Assembly (NCBI GenBank): GCA_041521345.1
Contig: JBGOHB010000003.1
Origin: Virgibacillus_N oceani_A
Lineage (GTDB): Bacteria > Bacillota > Bacilli > Bacillales > Amphibacillaceae
Strand: one strand, 5' to 3'
Length of the DNA stretch: 64,000 nt
Part shown: piece after piece, positions 54,204 to 63,923 of the stretch
How the letters are laid out: every line of letters starts with the position of its first letter
How positions within the stretch are numbered: the stretch's first letter is position 1
Made by a program: the position numbers and the translations under genes
The notes under the pieces: model-generated
What the model was told of the DNA's origin: nothing
The model's input: the letters and a program-made list of their open reading frames with translations, nothing else
Databases searched by the model: none

Positions 54204-55250
54204 ATGAGTAGACAAAAACAGGCACAATTAAGAAAAAGTGTTGCGGGCTTTGCAAAAGCAGATAGAAAAGCAAGTATCATACAGCTGATAAATACAGTGC
54301 TGCCATTCTTTCTGCTATGGTTCCTCGCATACCAGAGCCTGGCGGTGTCCATTTGGCTGACGCTTGCACTTTCCATCGTTGCATCGGGATTTGTTATCCG
54401 GATATTTATCATATTTCATGATTGCACACATGGATCCTTTTTCAAAGGCAGTAAAGCAAATCGGATTGTCGGTACGATTACCGGAATTATTACATTGTTT
54501 GCCTTTGAAAAATGGAAACGAGCTCACGCGATCCATCATGCGACAAGCAGTAACCTGGATAAACGGGGTACAGGTGACGTGTGGGTGATGACGGTGGATG
54601 AATATGCTGCTGCTTCGTTTTGGGGGAGATTAGCTTATCGGCTTTACCGCAACCCAATTATTATGTTTGGCTTTGGTCCGCTATATCTTTTCTTACTTTC
54701 AAACCGCTTCAATCGGAAAGGTGCAAGGCGAAAGGAACGAATGAACACCTATTTGATAAACATTTCCATAGCCGGAATCTACGCCATACTAATATGGGCA
54801 GTCGGCTGGCAGGCATTTTTAATTATCCAGCTCCCGATCTTATTTATATCTGGTTCACTTGGTATTTGGTTATTTTACGTGCAGCATCAGTTTGAGGATT
54901 CCTACTTCGAAAATGAGGAAGAGTGGGATTTCGTGAAAGCAGCTGTCGATGGCAGCTCCTATTACAAGCTTCCGAAAATAATGCAATGGATCACAGGAAA
55001 TATAGGATACCATCACGTACATCACTTGAGTCCAAGGGTGCCTAATTATAATCTGGAAAATGCACATGAATCTACGCCGCCATTGAAGAAGGCTACAACG
55101 ATCACATTAGCTTCCAGTTTAAAATCTATACGCTTTCGCTTGTATGATGAAGCGAGCAAATCATTTGTAAGCTTTGGAGAAGTCAAAGCACTTTTGAAAA
55201 AAAGAAAGCTGAATATCCAAATAGAGGCTGGGACAGAACAATTGAAGTAA
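54204..55250 (+). CDS. des: Membrane acyl-lipid desaturase
   Basis: 348 residues. It inserts a double bond into membrane phospholipid acyl chains at low temperature. The three histidine boxes are intact: HDCTH (72-76), HAIHH (108-112) and HHVHH (270-274). Four membrane helices separate them. It precedes desK and desR as in B. subtilis, but here a MITE-like element lies between des and desK. Confidence 0.94.
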   Translation: MSRQKQAQLRKSVAGFAKADRKASIIQLINTVLPFFLLWFLAYQSLAVSIWLTLALSIVASGFVIRIFIIFHDCTHGSFFKGSKANRIVGTITGIITLFAFEKWKRAHAIHHATSSNLDKRGTGDVWVMTVDEYAAASFWGRLAYRLYRNPIIMFGFGPLYLFLLSNRFNRKGARRKERMNTYLINISIAGIYAILIWAVGWQAFLIIQLPILFISGSLGIWLFYVQHQFEDSYFENEEEWDFVKAAVDGSSYYKLPKIMQWITGNIGYHHVHHLSPRVPNYNLENAHESTPPLKKATTITLASSLKSIRFRLYDEASKSFVSFGEVKALLKKRKLNIQIEAGTEQLK

Positions 55251-55289
55251 ACAAAAATCCGAATATCACTAAACTGGCACCTAAAAACC

Positions 55290-55509
55290 GCTCCGGAAAT
55301 ATACTATGCTTTCACCACGGGCACAAGTGCGACATCATTTCAAACTTCCTTTGGTCGTTTTCAGCGTGTCTTCTTTGCCGCGGGCGGCTGGTGAGCCTCC
55401 TTCATTATTAAAGCACTCCGGGGTCTCACCGATGCCTTTCCTCCCGCAAATCTTTACGGTGGGGCGAGCATTTAGCGCAGCCCCAGGAGTCTACGTATAT
55501 TTCCGGAGC
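55290..55509. mobile_element. MITE-like element with 15-bp terminal inverted repeats
   Basis: The left end is GCTCCGGAAATATAC (55290-55304) and the right end is its exact complement GTATATTTCCGGAGC (55495-55509). The 220-bp interior is GC-rich and has no gene. It contains GGTGAGCCTCC and GGGTCTCACC blocks and a GGGGC/GCCCC hairpin. Parts recur at 23412-23448 and 59051-59080. No clear target-site duplication is visible. It would be mobilised, if at all, by a transposase elsewhere. Confidence 0.75.
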
Positions 55510-55658
55510 TACCATAGTAGATTGTTCGTCTTTTCAATGTTTCCTCAGGTTTTGTCCCAGGCTCACAGGAAAAATAATAAGCACAATTCCCTTCCATACT
55601 GTATAGAGGGGGATTTTTTTTGGTATACTTGGTTAAACGAACGAAGGAGGGAGACTTC

Positions 55659-56795
55659 ATGCAAAACTGGTATCATATTTTTCCTAAAAATACGGGGCTT
55701 AGTGCCTTTACGTGGATAGCATTCTGTCTTCTCCCGTTCTATTTTATTTTCAGGTCATCATCGTTTACAGAAGTAATCATCGGCATTATACTCGTTGTTC
55801 TATTTTTTACTACCTATCGCCTGGCCTTTATCAAACAAGGCTGGACGGTTTATGTGTCCGTGGGATTAGAAATAGCGATTAGCATCGGAATGACTTTATA
55901 TTTTGGTTATGTTTATTTTGCACTCTTTTTAGCCTTTTTTATTGGTAATATACAAAACAAAGCTGGATTCCTCACATTATATGTTGTGCATTTAGTTACG
56001 ACAATCACAGCAGTGACGATTGGCTTCTTTATACAGACCCAAATATTTTACACGCAGTTTCCATTTATCATTATTAGTATTATTGGGATCATTCTTCTTC
56101 CGTTTAATATGTATAATCGGAACAAAAGAGAAAAGCTGGAAAATCAATTAGAGGATGCAAATAAAAAGATCTCCCAACTCATGGTTATGGAAGAACGCCA
56201 GCGAATAGCAAGAGACCTGCATGATACGCTCGGACAAAAGCTTTCCTTAATTGGCTTAAAAAGTGATTTAGCTGGAAGATTAATTCCTTTGGATGCAGAA
56301 ACAGCAAAGTCGGAAATAGATGATATTCACCAAACGGCAAGAACAGCTTTAAAAGAGGTGCGGGATCTGGTGTCTGATATGAGGAGCATTAAACTTAAAG
56401 ACGAAATTATTCATGTGCGGCAAATGCTGAAAGCTGCACAAATCGATTTTAATGTAGAAGGAAACTTGGATTTAAATAACACTCCATTATTAGTTGAGAA
56501 TGTACTGAGTTTATGCATGAAAGAAGCAGTAACCAATGTAGTGAAACACAGCCAGGCAACAAATTGCAATATTTTTATTAAACAATCCCCAAGTGAGCTG
56601 GAAATTCAAGTTCAGGATAATGGGAACGGCCTGCCTGTTAAAAAAACCTCGCCCCACAGCCATGGACTGGCGGGCATCAGAGAAAGACTGGAATTTGTGA
56701 ATGGCAGCATGGAAATCATTGTATCCGGCGGAACGATAATGACAATCAAGGTGCCAAATGTAATACAGCAAACCGGACAGGAGGAACTGTTGTGA
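55659..56795 (+). CDS. desK: Membrane-fluidity sensor histidine kinase DesK
   Basis: 378 residues. Five hydrophobic segments (15-150) are followed by a coiled linker and a HisKA_3 domain, ERQRIARDLHDTLGQ with His188, the same number as in B. subtilis DesK. The ATPase part has EAVTNVVKHS, QVQDNGNGLP and HGLAGIRERL. GGAGGGAGA precedes ATG. The start of desR overlaps the stop codon. Confidence 0.94.
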   Translation: MQNWYHIFPKNTGLSAFTWIAFCLLPFYFIFRSSSFTEVIIGIILVVLFFTTYRLAFIKQGWTVYVSVGLEIAISIGMTLYFGYVYFALFLAFFIGNIQNKAGFLTLYVVHLVTTITAVTIGFFIQTQIFYTQFPFIIISIIGIILLPFNMYNRNKREKLENQLEDANKKISQLMVMEERQRIARDLHDTLGQKLSLIGLKSDLAGRLIPLDAETAKSEIDDIHQTARTALKEVRDLVSDMRSIKLKDEIIHVRQMLKAAQIDFNVEGNLDLNNTPLLVENVLSLCMKEAVTNVVKHSQATNCNIFIKQSPSELEIQVQDNGNGLPVKKTSPHSHGLAGIRERLEFVNGSMEIIVSGGTIMTIKVPNVIQQTGQEELL

Positions 56796-57391
56796 TGCGT
56801 ATTGTGATAGCTGAAGATCAAGGAATGCTGCTTGGTGCACTTGGGTCACTTCTAAATCTGGAAGAAGATATGGAGGTCGTCGGCAAAGCCAAAAATGGAG
56901 AAGAAGCATTAGAGCTGGTGAAAAAAGAGCAGCCGGATATATGTATAATGGATATTGAAATGCCGGTGAAAAGCGGTCTGGATGCAGCAGAAGAGCTAAA
57001 AGATCACCCTTGTAAAGTAATTATTTTAACGACCTTTGCACGTGCAGGCTATTTTGAGCGGGCCAGAAATGCAGGGGTAGGCGGATATCTGTTAAAAGAT
57101 AGCCCAAGTGAGGAATTGGCAAATGCTATTCGCACTATAATAAATGGTCGGAGAGTGTATGCTCCGGAACTGGTTGATATGGCTTACAGCAATGAAAATC
57201 CACTGACAGATCGAGAAGAGCAAGTGCTTAAATTGATTGCAGAAGGAAAAAATACGAAAGAAATAGGAAAACAGCTTTTAATAACTACTGGAACGGTACG
57301 TAATTATGTATCGGTCATTTTGGAAAAATTGGAAGTGAGTAACCGGATTGAAGCCGTGTCCCGATTTAGGGAGGAGGGCTGGTTCACCTGA
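56792..57391 (+). CDS. desR: Response regulator DesR (NarL/LuxR type)
   Basis: 199 residues (GTG 56792; ATG 56795 is equally possible). The receiver has Asp54 in ICIMDIEMPVKSG, as in B. subtilis DesR. The LuxR helix-turn-helix at the C-terminus includes LTDREEQVLKLIAEGKNTKE and TVRNYVSVILEKL. It activates des when DesK is in its kinase state at low temperature (family knowledge). Confidence 0.94.
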   Translation: MMRIVIAEDQGMLLGALGSLLNLEEDMEVVGKAKNGEEALELVKKEQPDICIMDIEMPVKSGLDAAEELKDHPCKVIILTTFARAGYFERARNAGVGGYLLKDSPSEELANAIRTIINGRRVYAPELVDMAYSNENPLTDREEQVLKLIAEGKNTKEIGKQLLITTGTVRNYVSVILEKLEVSNRIEAVSRFREEGWFT

Positions 57392-57409
57392 TTTTTTTAA
57401 CAACAATAA

Positions 57410-57435
57410 ACGGCCTTAGCTGGAGCTAAAGCCGT
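57410..57435. terminator. Terminator between desR and the stress-protein gene
   Basis: ACGGCCTTAGCT and AGCTAAAGCCGT form a tight stem with a two-base loop between convergent genes; the minus strand ends in T-rich sequence (TTTATTG). Confidence 0.75.
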
Positions 57436-57491
57436 GTTAGATTGTTTCTGCAGCCTAAATTTAAGAGAATGAGTCAATTCAATAATGTAAT

Positions 57492-58169
57492 CTACTTCAA
57501 ATTTGGCGGTTGTTTTATTTTTGTTACAACTTTATCCTCTGTAACATGAATCTGGCAACTTTTTCCTTCGTATATAAATTTAAAAACACCGTTATTAAAA
57601 TCAGTCCCGATGTCCTTGTAAAAAATTCCTTCATAGCGGTTGGCATGGGATCGTGCAAAAGTGAGTTCATATTCACCGTTTTTATCTTCCTTTAAGAAGG
57701 CACGGACTCCTCTTTCGTATTCCGGATCTTCCTCGGTTGCTCTTACATTCCTGTCGAAAGAGACGATATGAATATCGATATACGTAAGTTCACGAAGAAG
57801 TACGTTGACAAATGACCCTTTTGTAATTTCTTCCCACCTGTTTTGCGGGGACTGCCCAATAATAACCTGCGTTATATTATGCTTGTGGGCAACTTCCTTG
57901 ATTGCTCTGACAGAAGATTTACTTTCATTATCCCTTAAAATAAATTCTTCTGCATCCAACTCATCAGCCAGCTCTTTCCAGCGATCCACATACCTGGATT
58001 TCTCCTCATCAAATTCATCATAAGGAAGCTGGTCAACAGTTAAAATATAATAAGGACAATCAAGCATATTTGCCAACTTATGACCGCGTTTGATCAGTCG
58101 CTCTCCATTCGGTCCGTAATATACACAAACGAGAATGGCCTCATCCATACGGCCTCTGATTTTCTTCAT
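57492..58169 (-). CDS. Universal stress protein-like (KdpD-Usp type) protein
   Basis: 225 residues. The Usp fold (about 8-130) shows AILVCVYYGPNGERLIKRGH and ITQVIIGQSPQNRWEE, the version found inside KdpD potassium sensors. A C-terminal beta-rich part (145-225) is not in KdpD. ATG 58169 follows AAAGGTGGG. It is the neighbour of, and divergent from, the Mrp operon; a link to cation homeostasis is only suggested by that. Confidence 0.78.
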   Translation of the reverse strand: MKKIRGRMDEAILVCVYYGPNGERLIKRGHKLANMLDCPYYILTVDQLPYDEFDEEKSRYVDRWKELADELDAEEFILRDNESKSSVRAIKEVAHKHNITQVIIGQSPQNRWEEITKGSFVNVLLRELTYIDIHIVSFDRNVRATEEDPEYERGVRAFLKEDKNGEYELTFARSHANRYEGIFYKDIGTDFNNGVFKFIYEGKSCQIHVTEDKVVTKIKQPPNLK

Positions 58170-59266
58170 GATACACCCACCTTTGTCATCCAAACTATTT
58201 AAACGTATATATTCTAACGGAAAATGTACATACTTTCAATATAGCATAGGCCAAAAAATGATTTTTTTCCATACAAATTGCAAAAAACCTGCTAATTCCC
58301 TTGCAAAAGGCGTTTTAAGCTATATAAATAACAAGGAAAATCCCTTTATTTGCTAAAAATGAAACGTCTGAAGTGCAGTACATATTGATTTCATGTATAA
58401 TTATTTTTGTGAAATCATAACATGTATATTCCTTTAACAGGATTTATTTTAGGTTAATGCTGAAACTGGATTGATATTAGTATTACCTAAATAAAAAAGA
58501 AATAAAATAGAAATAGCAAAGAACGCCCGTTACCAGCGTTGGTTGATAGATAATAGGATAAACCCTTCCTGTGTGTCTAAGGGAACCGCAGAATCGAAAG
58601 CTGCGTCTCCTAACGAAATTGTACCACTTATACTTATACCCCGATAAGTGTCTGAATTTGTCGCGTCTTATATGCAGATAATTACATCTGCATAGTAGTT
58701 ATATGCGATATTTTCATTATTGTTAATCAGTATGGTTAACAATGCAGTTATTCCCCTTTTGGCCGGTGATCTTACCTGCAAAAGTGCACTAGTAATCAAT
58801 GCGCTGCAGATAAATGTTGAACGTAGACGCACTGCTTAGGCTTGCCATCCAAAATGTATAAGAATCATAAGAAAGTAAAATATGCATTCCTAAGAACCTC
58901 TTTCGGCAAGCTGCGTATTCTAAAAATCCCTCTGGTAACGATATTGTTAGAATCTTTTAAACTATATAATCAAAATATGAATAACTTTCCAGCTGATTAA
59001 GACCTGTTTTTGCTTTAAAAGATTAAAAAAAGAAATTTAATCGCCGATTCTGGGCTGTGCTGAATGCTCTCTCCACCGTAAAGATTTGGGTCTGCGCTTA
59101 AAATGCTTGTCCCTCTATAATAATTATTGCCATTCTGGCCTCTGATCACTGACTCCATGAAAAATGGGACAAAGCTGGATTTTTAAATGAAAGGTTATGA
59201 TTAGCGCATGAATGGGAAAAGTAAGTTTATTCATATTTCGTGCTCTGCTAAATGGGAGGTGTTTTC
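58170..59266. other. Long gene-free region upstream of mrpA
   Basis: No frame with protein-like sequence is visible on either strand. It holds a perfect inverted repeat (TATGCAGAT and ATCTGCATA, six-base gap, 58671-58694), a CGCAG/CTGCG hairpin near 58590 and a degenerate copy of repeat family 2 at 59051-59080. The mrp promoter must be here or be distant; I cannot name it. Confidence 0.5.
59051..59080 (+). repeat. Dispersed repeat family 2 (degenerate copy)
   Basis: TGGGCTGTGCTGAATGCTCT then CTCCACCGTAAAGATTTGG matches the minus strand of 55444-55486 (GGGGCTGCGCTAAATGCTCG, CCCCACCGTAAAGATTTGC). Confidence 0.6.
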
Positions 59267-61678
59267 TTGTTCACGGTAAATGTAGCTATAATGATTCCTT
59301 TTATAGCAGCTCTTATTATACTTCTTTCACATAAAAAAATATCACGTTCCTATATTGGCTGGTTCGTATTTCTCGTTCCGGCTGTGTTATTTATTTACCT
59401 CATCAGTCATATCCCAGCCCTCGCAAATGGGGATACCATCGTACATACATGGAACTGGATTCCGTCCATCGGAATTAACTTCACGACCTATCTAGATGGT
59501 TTGAGCATGATATTTGCGCTGCTGATTACGGGGGTTGGCGCACTTGTTGTTATATACTCCATTTATTATTTAGATCTTGATGAAATGTTGTACCATTTCT
59601 ATGTGTATCTGTTGTTATTCATGGGCGGCATGCTTGGTGTTGTCTTCTCCGATAATATGATGGTCCTTTACCTGTTTTGGGAAATGACGAGTATTTCATC
59701 CTTTCTGCTGATTGCTTTCTGGTATCACAGGAAACAGTCCAGATACGGAGCGCAAAAATCGTTTCTCATTACAGTTGGCGGCGGATTTGCCATGCTTGCA
59801 GGTTTTATCATGCTGTATGCGATGACAGGGACCTTCAGTGTTCGTGAAATCATCGCATCCGTAGATGATATGTCCGCGCATGCATTATTTATACCGGCAA
59901 TGATTTTAGTGTTGCTTGGTGCTTTTACGAAATCAGCGCAGTTTCCCTTTCATATTTGGCTTCCGGATGCCATGGAAGCGCCGACTCCGGTCAGTGCATA
60001 CCTGCACTCAGCTACGATGGTGAAGGCGGGGATTTATATAGTCGCCCGCTTTACACCAGTATTCGGAGGTGATGAGATATGGTTCTGGCTTGTGATGGGT
60101 GTAGGCTTCCTCACGATGTTCTGGGGATCGTTCAACGCCATTAAGCAAACGGATTTGAAGGCGCTGCTTGCCTATTCCACTGTAAGTCAGCTCGGCTTGA
60201 TTATGAGTTTATTTGGCATGGGATCGGCTGCTTTATATTTCGGATACAGTGCAGACTCGGTGATTTACACACAAGCAACGTTTGCTGCTTTGTTCCATCT
60301 CGTCAATCATTCCACGTTTAAAGGTGCTTTATTTATGGTCATCGGTATTATAGACCATGAGGTAGGTACACGGGATATCCGTCGACTTGGCGGACTGATC
60401 AGTTTTATGCCAATATCTTTTACGATTACATTGATCGGCAGTTTTTCCATGGCGGGGGTTCCGTTATTTAATGGCTTTTTAAGTAAAGAAATGTTTTTAA
60501 CTGCTGTTTTGAATATAAGTGAGCTTCATATCTTTTCACTGGAAAATATAGGAGTTCTGTTGCCTATTATTGCTTGGATAGCTAGTGTATTCACATTTGT
60601 CTACAGCTTAATAATTGTGTTTAAAACCTTTTTTGGAAAATATCAAGAAGAGAAACTGGAACATGAAGCACATGAACCAAAGATGGGTATGCTTGTTCCT
60701 CCAATCATTCTGGCTGTTTTAGTAGTAGTTATCTTTTTCTTCCCGAATATCCTTGGAGATTATGTGCTTGAGCCTGCGATGAGCAGCGTGTACCCTGGTT
60801 TTGGCCCCGCAGTGGATTTAGGTGTGGAGATAGAGGCGTGGCATGGATTTAACACAGAATTATGGATGACCATCGGAATTATCGTTACCGGTGTGGTGTT
60901 ATATCTATTACTGAAATACTGGAAAGGAATTTTCCGGTTGTTCCCGCATAAATGGTCTTTTACCAAGCTTTATGATAACTCGATACTGTTGATTGAAAAT
61001 CGTTCAACGAAAATAACAAATGCGTATATGACAGGGTATCTGCGGGACTACTTAATGTATATTTTTGTGTTTTTTATAGTTGCGACTGGCATAACACTTA
61101 TTTCTACAGGAGCACTCACTTTCGATTTATCCAACGATGTTCCGGTTAGTATGTTTGAGGGGATTATGGTAGTTATTATGCTTGGCTCCGGTATTTCTAT
61201 CCTATTTGTAAAATCCCGGCTGGCTGCGGTTCTCTTGTATGGTATATTAGGTTTTTCCATTGCAGTATTCTTCGTTATTTTCCGAGCACCGGATCTTGCG
61301 TTGACACAGCTTGCGGTTGAAACAGTTACAACTGTTCTGTTTCTGCTTTGCTTTTATTTTCTGCCGGAGTGGAAAAAGGAGGAGCATGGCGGGCTGAAAA
61401 AGATTATGAATATCATTATTTCAATTGGGACCGGATTGGTTTTCATCTTTGTTGGTTTAGGAGTGCAGCATGGGCAATTGTTTGAGTCTATTTCCCATTA
61501 TTTTGAGGATGCCTATGAACTGGCCGGTGGAATGAATATAGTAAATTCCATACTCGGTGATTTCCGTGCCTTTGATACGATGCTGGAGGTTTTTGTGCTG
61601 GTGATTGCCGGCATGGGGGTATTCTCTCTTGTTAAACTGAAAAGCAGGAAAGGCGGAAATAAAATTGAAGATCAATGA
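59267..61678 (+). CDS. mrpA: Na+/H+ antiporter subunit MrpA
   Basis: Largest subunit of the Mrp cation/proton antiporter, related to NuoL. 803 residues, the usual length, about twenty membrane helices. Proton-path residues are visible in FLLIAFWYHRKQ, GAFTKSAQFPFHIWLPDAME, TPVSAYLHSATMVKAGIYIV and the LVNHSTFKGALF segment. TTG 59267 is used because GGGAGGTG ends six bases before it; the ATG at 59252 precedes that ribosome site. Confers alkali and salt tolerance. Confidence 0.95.
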   Translation: MFTVNVAIMIPFIAALIILLSHKKISRSYIGWFVFLVPAVLFIYLISHIPALANGDTIVHTWNWIPSIGINFTTYLDGLSMIFALLITGVGALVVIYSIYYLDLDEMLYHFYVYLLLFMGGMLGVVFSDNMMVLYLFWEMTSISSFLLIAFWYHRKQSRYGAQKSFLITVGGGFAMLAGFIMLYAMTGTFSVREIIASVDDMSAHALFIPAMILVLLGAFTKSAQFPFHIWLPDAMEAPTPVSAYLHSATMVKAGIYIVARFTPVFGGDEIWFWLVMGVGFLTMFWGSFNAIKQTDLKALLAYSTVSQLGLIMSLFGMGSAALYFGYSADSVIYTQATFAALFHLVNHSTFKGALFMVIGIIDHEVGTRDIRRLGGLISFMPISFTITLIGSFSMAGVPLFNGFLSKEMFLTAVLNISELHIFSLENIGVLLPIIAWIASVFTFVYSLIIVFKTFFGKYQEEKLEHEAHEPKMGMLVPPIILAVLVVVIFFFPNILGDYVLEPAMSSVYPGFGPAVDLGVEIEAWHGFNTELWMTIGIIVTGVVLYLLLKYWKGIFRLFPHKWSFTKLYDNSILLIENRSTKITNAYMTGYLRDYLMYIFVFFIVATGITLISTGALTFDLSNDVPVSMFEGIMVVIMLGSGISILFVKSRLAAVLLYGILGFSIAVFFVIFRAPDLALTQLAVETVTTVLFLLCFYFLPEWKKEEHGGLKKIMNIIISIGTGLVFIFVGLGVQHGQLFESISHYFEDAYELAGGMNIVNSILGDFRAFDTMLEVFVLVIAGMGVFSLVKLKSRKGGNKIEDQ

Positions 61679-62087
61679 TGTGATCCTGCATGCTGTTACA
61701 AAAATAGTTGTATTTATTATTTTAACACTTGCCATTTATTTATTTTTATCTGGTCACCATAGTCCCGGTGGCGGGTTTGTGGGCGGTTTGGTACTAGCCT
61801 CTGCCTTTGTGCTGCTTTATTTGTCTTATGATATTGAAACCATTGAGAAGGGCATCCCATTTGACTTTAAGTTAGTTGCAGCTTTAGGGGCATTTATAGC
61901 TGTTGTATCCGGCCTGGGGGCAACCGTATTTGGTGCGCCATTTTTATCACAGGCTTTTGCCTATTTTGATCTGCCGATTTTAGGACAGACAGAGCTTGCC
62001 ACGGTTACCATTTTTGAATCAGGTGTGGCACTTGCTGTTGTCGGCACTGTGGTGACCATTATGTTGAGTATTAGTGAGGATGTGTAG
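61665..62087 (+). CDS. mrpB: Na+/H+ antiporter subunit MrpB
   Basis: 140 residues, four membrane helices. SGHHSPGGGFVGGLVLASAF is the MrpB hallmark. It starts at TTG 61665 inside the end of mrpA (14-base overlap) behind GGCGG. Translation is likely coupled. Confidence 0.94.
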   Translation: MKINDVILHAVTKIVVFIILTLAIYLFLSGHHSPGGGFVGGLVLASAFVLLYLSYDIETIEKGIPFDFKLVAALGAFIAVVSGLGATVFGAPFLSQAFAYFDLPILGQTELATVTIFESGVALAVVGTVVTIMLSISEDV

Positions 62088-62090
62088 TTT

Positions 62091-62429
62091 ATGGAGACAA
62101 TAATTATCGTCCTGGCAGGTGTTTTGGTATCTGTCGCTACGTACTTGGTTCTTTCCAAAAATTTAATACGGGTGATTCTGGGTACGGCTATTTTCTCTCA
62201 TGCGGCGCATTTACTCATTATGACAATGGGTGGTTTAAAAGAAGGAAGTTCCCCCCTCTTGGGAGAAGAAGCTGCTACGTATACAGATGCGCTTCCGCAG
62301 GCACTTATTTTAACGGCTATTGTAATCAGTTTTGGTGTCACTGCTTTTTTCCTTGTGATAGCCTACAGAACGTATCAGGAAACAAATACGGATAACCTTG
62401 ATATATTGAGAGGTATGAAAGATGAATAA
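62091..62429 (+). CDS. mrpC: Na+/H+ antiporter subunit MrpC
   Basis: 112 residues, three membrane helices, NuoK-like. NLIRVILGTAIFSHAAHLLIM and DALPQALILTAIVISFGVTA are conserved in MrpC. It starts four bases after mrpB and overlaps mrpD by eight. Confidence 0.95.
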   Translation: METIIIVLAGVLVSVATYLVLSKNLIRVILGTAIFSHAAHLLIMTMGGLKEGSSPLLGEEAATYTDALPQALILTAIVISFGVTAFFLVIAYRTYQETNTDNLDILRGMKDE

Positions 62430-63903
62430 TATACTTGTACTGCCTATCGCGCTTCTTTTGGTTACAGGTGTTATACTAATCTTTTTGCGCTCGTTTATCC
62501 AACTGCAGCGCTGGGTGAGTTTTGGTGTAATGACTGTGATTACAGGCATTAGCATATATATACTGCAAAGAATTCAAAATGAAGGTGTGCTCCGTCTTGA
62601 TTTTGGTGGCTGGGAGCCGCCTTTTGGGATTCTGTTTGTTGGGGATTCATTTTCAGTCTTGCTTATGTTAACAACAAGCATCGTGACTGCAATTTGCCTG
62701 TTGTATGGGTTTTATTCCCTGGATGCAGAGCGTGAGAAAATGTATTTTTACCCACTGGTGAATTTTCTTGTGGCGGGTGTCATCGGTTCCTTTTTAACCG
62801 GAGATCTTTTCAATCTGTTTGTCTTTTTTGAAGTAATGCTTTTATCCTCTTATGCGCTGGTTTCCCTTGGCGGGACGAAAATGCAGCTAAAGCATGGAAT
62901 TATATATGTAACCATTAACGTGGTGTCTTCCTGGATGTTTCTTATCGCTATCGCATACGTCTACGGGACAGTGGGTACGCTGAATTTGGCTCATATTTCA
63001 CAGCGTATTGCTGAAAGTGGTCAAACGCCTATTCTTACTGTCATCAGTATCCTTTTTCTTGTCGTGTTCAGCCTGAAAGCAGGCCTTCTGCTGTATCACT
63101 GGCTGCCGGGTTCATATAGTGCCCCGCCTGCGGTTATTGGTGCCTTATTCGGTGCACTTTTAACAAAGGTTGGTATTTATGCGTTATTCCGGATGTTCAC
63201 CCTGATTTTTTATCATGAGCCAGGCATCACACATACGATAATCGGTATTATGGCTGGACTTACCCTGATCTTGGGAAGTATCGGGGCGATCGCTTATAAC
63301 GACATTCGCAAAGTGATTACTTATAATGTAGTAATTGCTGTTGGTTTTATCCTTGTCGGGCTGGCGGTGTTAACACCTGCTGCGATCGAGGGCTCTATTT
63401 TTTATCTGGTGCACGATATGATTATTAAAGCACTTCTTTTCTTAATTGGGGGTACCATGATTGCACTGACTGGAACAGCAAGAATAGAAAATATGAGCGG
63501 TCTGATCAGGAATTACCCTTTGCTTGGCTGGATGTTTTTCATTTCGATGCTTTCTTTGGGTGGCATTCCGCCGTTAAGTGGATTTGTTGGTAAAGTACTT
63601 GTCGGTCAAGGTGCGGCAGAAACAGGTTCATTTATATTGCTGGCACTTGCCTTTCTCTCTAGTCTGGCAGTAATCTATTCGCTCCTCCGTATCTTTTTAA
63701 ATGCGTTTTGGGGGGAAACAATAATTAGTGAAGAGGACGAGCTTCCACTGAGAAAAGGAAAGCTTGTACCCCTGGTGGTGCTTACATTAGGTACCATTGC
63801 ACTCGGGCTTGGCATGGAATCTATTTCTGCCTATGTAACCGATGCTGCAAATGTTTTGCTGCACCCTGAAATTTATATTGATGCAGTGATGAATAAAAAT
63901 TAA
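62422..63903 (+). CDS. mrpD: Na+/H+ antiporter subunit MrpD
   Basis: 493 residues, about fourteen helices, NuoN/M-like proton channel subunit. The antiporter glutamate region is FNLFVFFEVMLLSSYALVSL and the lysine region includes SLKAGLLLYHWLPGSYSAPP. Usual length. Confidence 0.96.
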   Translation: MNNILVLPIALLLVTGVILIFLRSFIQLQRWVSFGVMTVITGISIYILQRIQNEGVLRLDFGGWEPPFGILFVGDSFSVLLMLTTSIVTAICLLYGFYSLDAEREKMYFYPLVNFLVAGVIGSFLTGDLFNLFVFFEVMLLSSYALVSLGGTKMQLKHGIIYVTINVVSSWMFLIAIAYVYGTVGTLNLAHISQRIAESGQTPILTVISILFLVVFSLKAGLLLYHWLPGSYSAPPAVIGALFGALLTKVGIYALFRMFTLIFYHEPGITHTIIGIMAGLTLILGSIGAIAYNDIRKVITYNVVIAVGFILVGLAVLTPAAIEGSIFYLVHDMIIKALLFLIGGTMIALTGTARIENMSGLIRNYPLLGWMFFISMLSLGGIPPLSGFVGKVLVGQGAAETGSFILLALAFLSSLAVIYSLLRIFLNAFWGETIISEEDELPLRKGKLVPLVVLTLGTIALGLGMESISAYVTDAANVLLHPEIYIDAVMNKN

Positions 63904-63923
63904 AAACAGGAGGTGAACGTCGA

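Noticed and set aside
58560..58640. Riboswitch-like text with a CGCAG/CTGCG hairpin upstream of mrp
   Set aside because: It does not match the conserved cores of cation or c-di-AMP riboswitches that I know, so no class is assigned.
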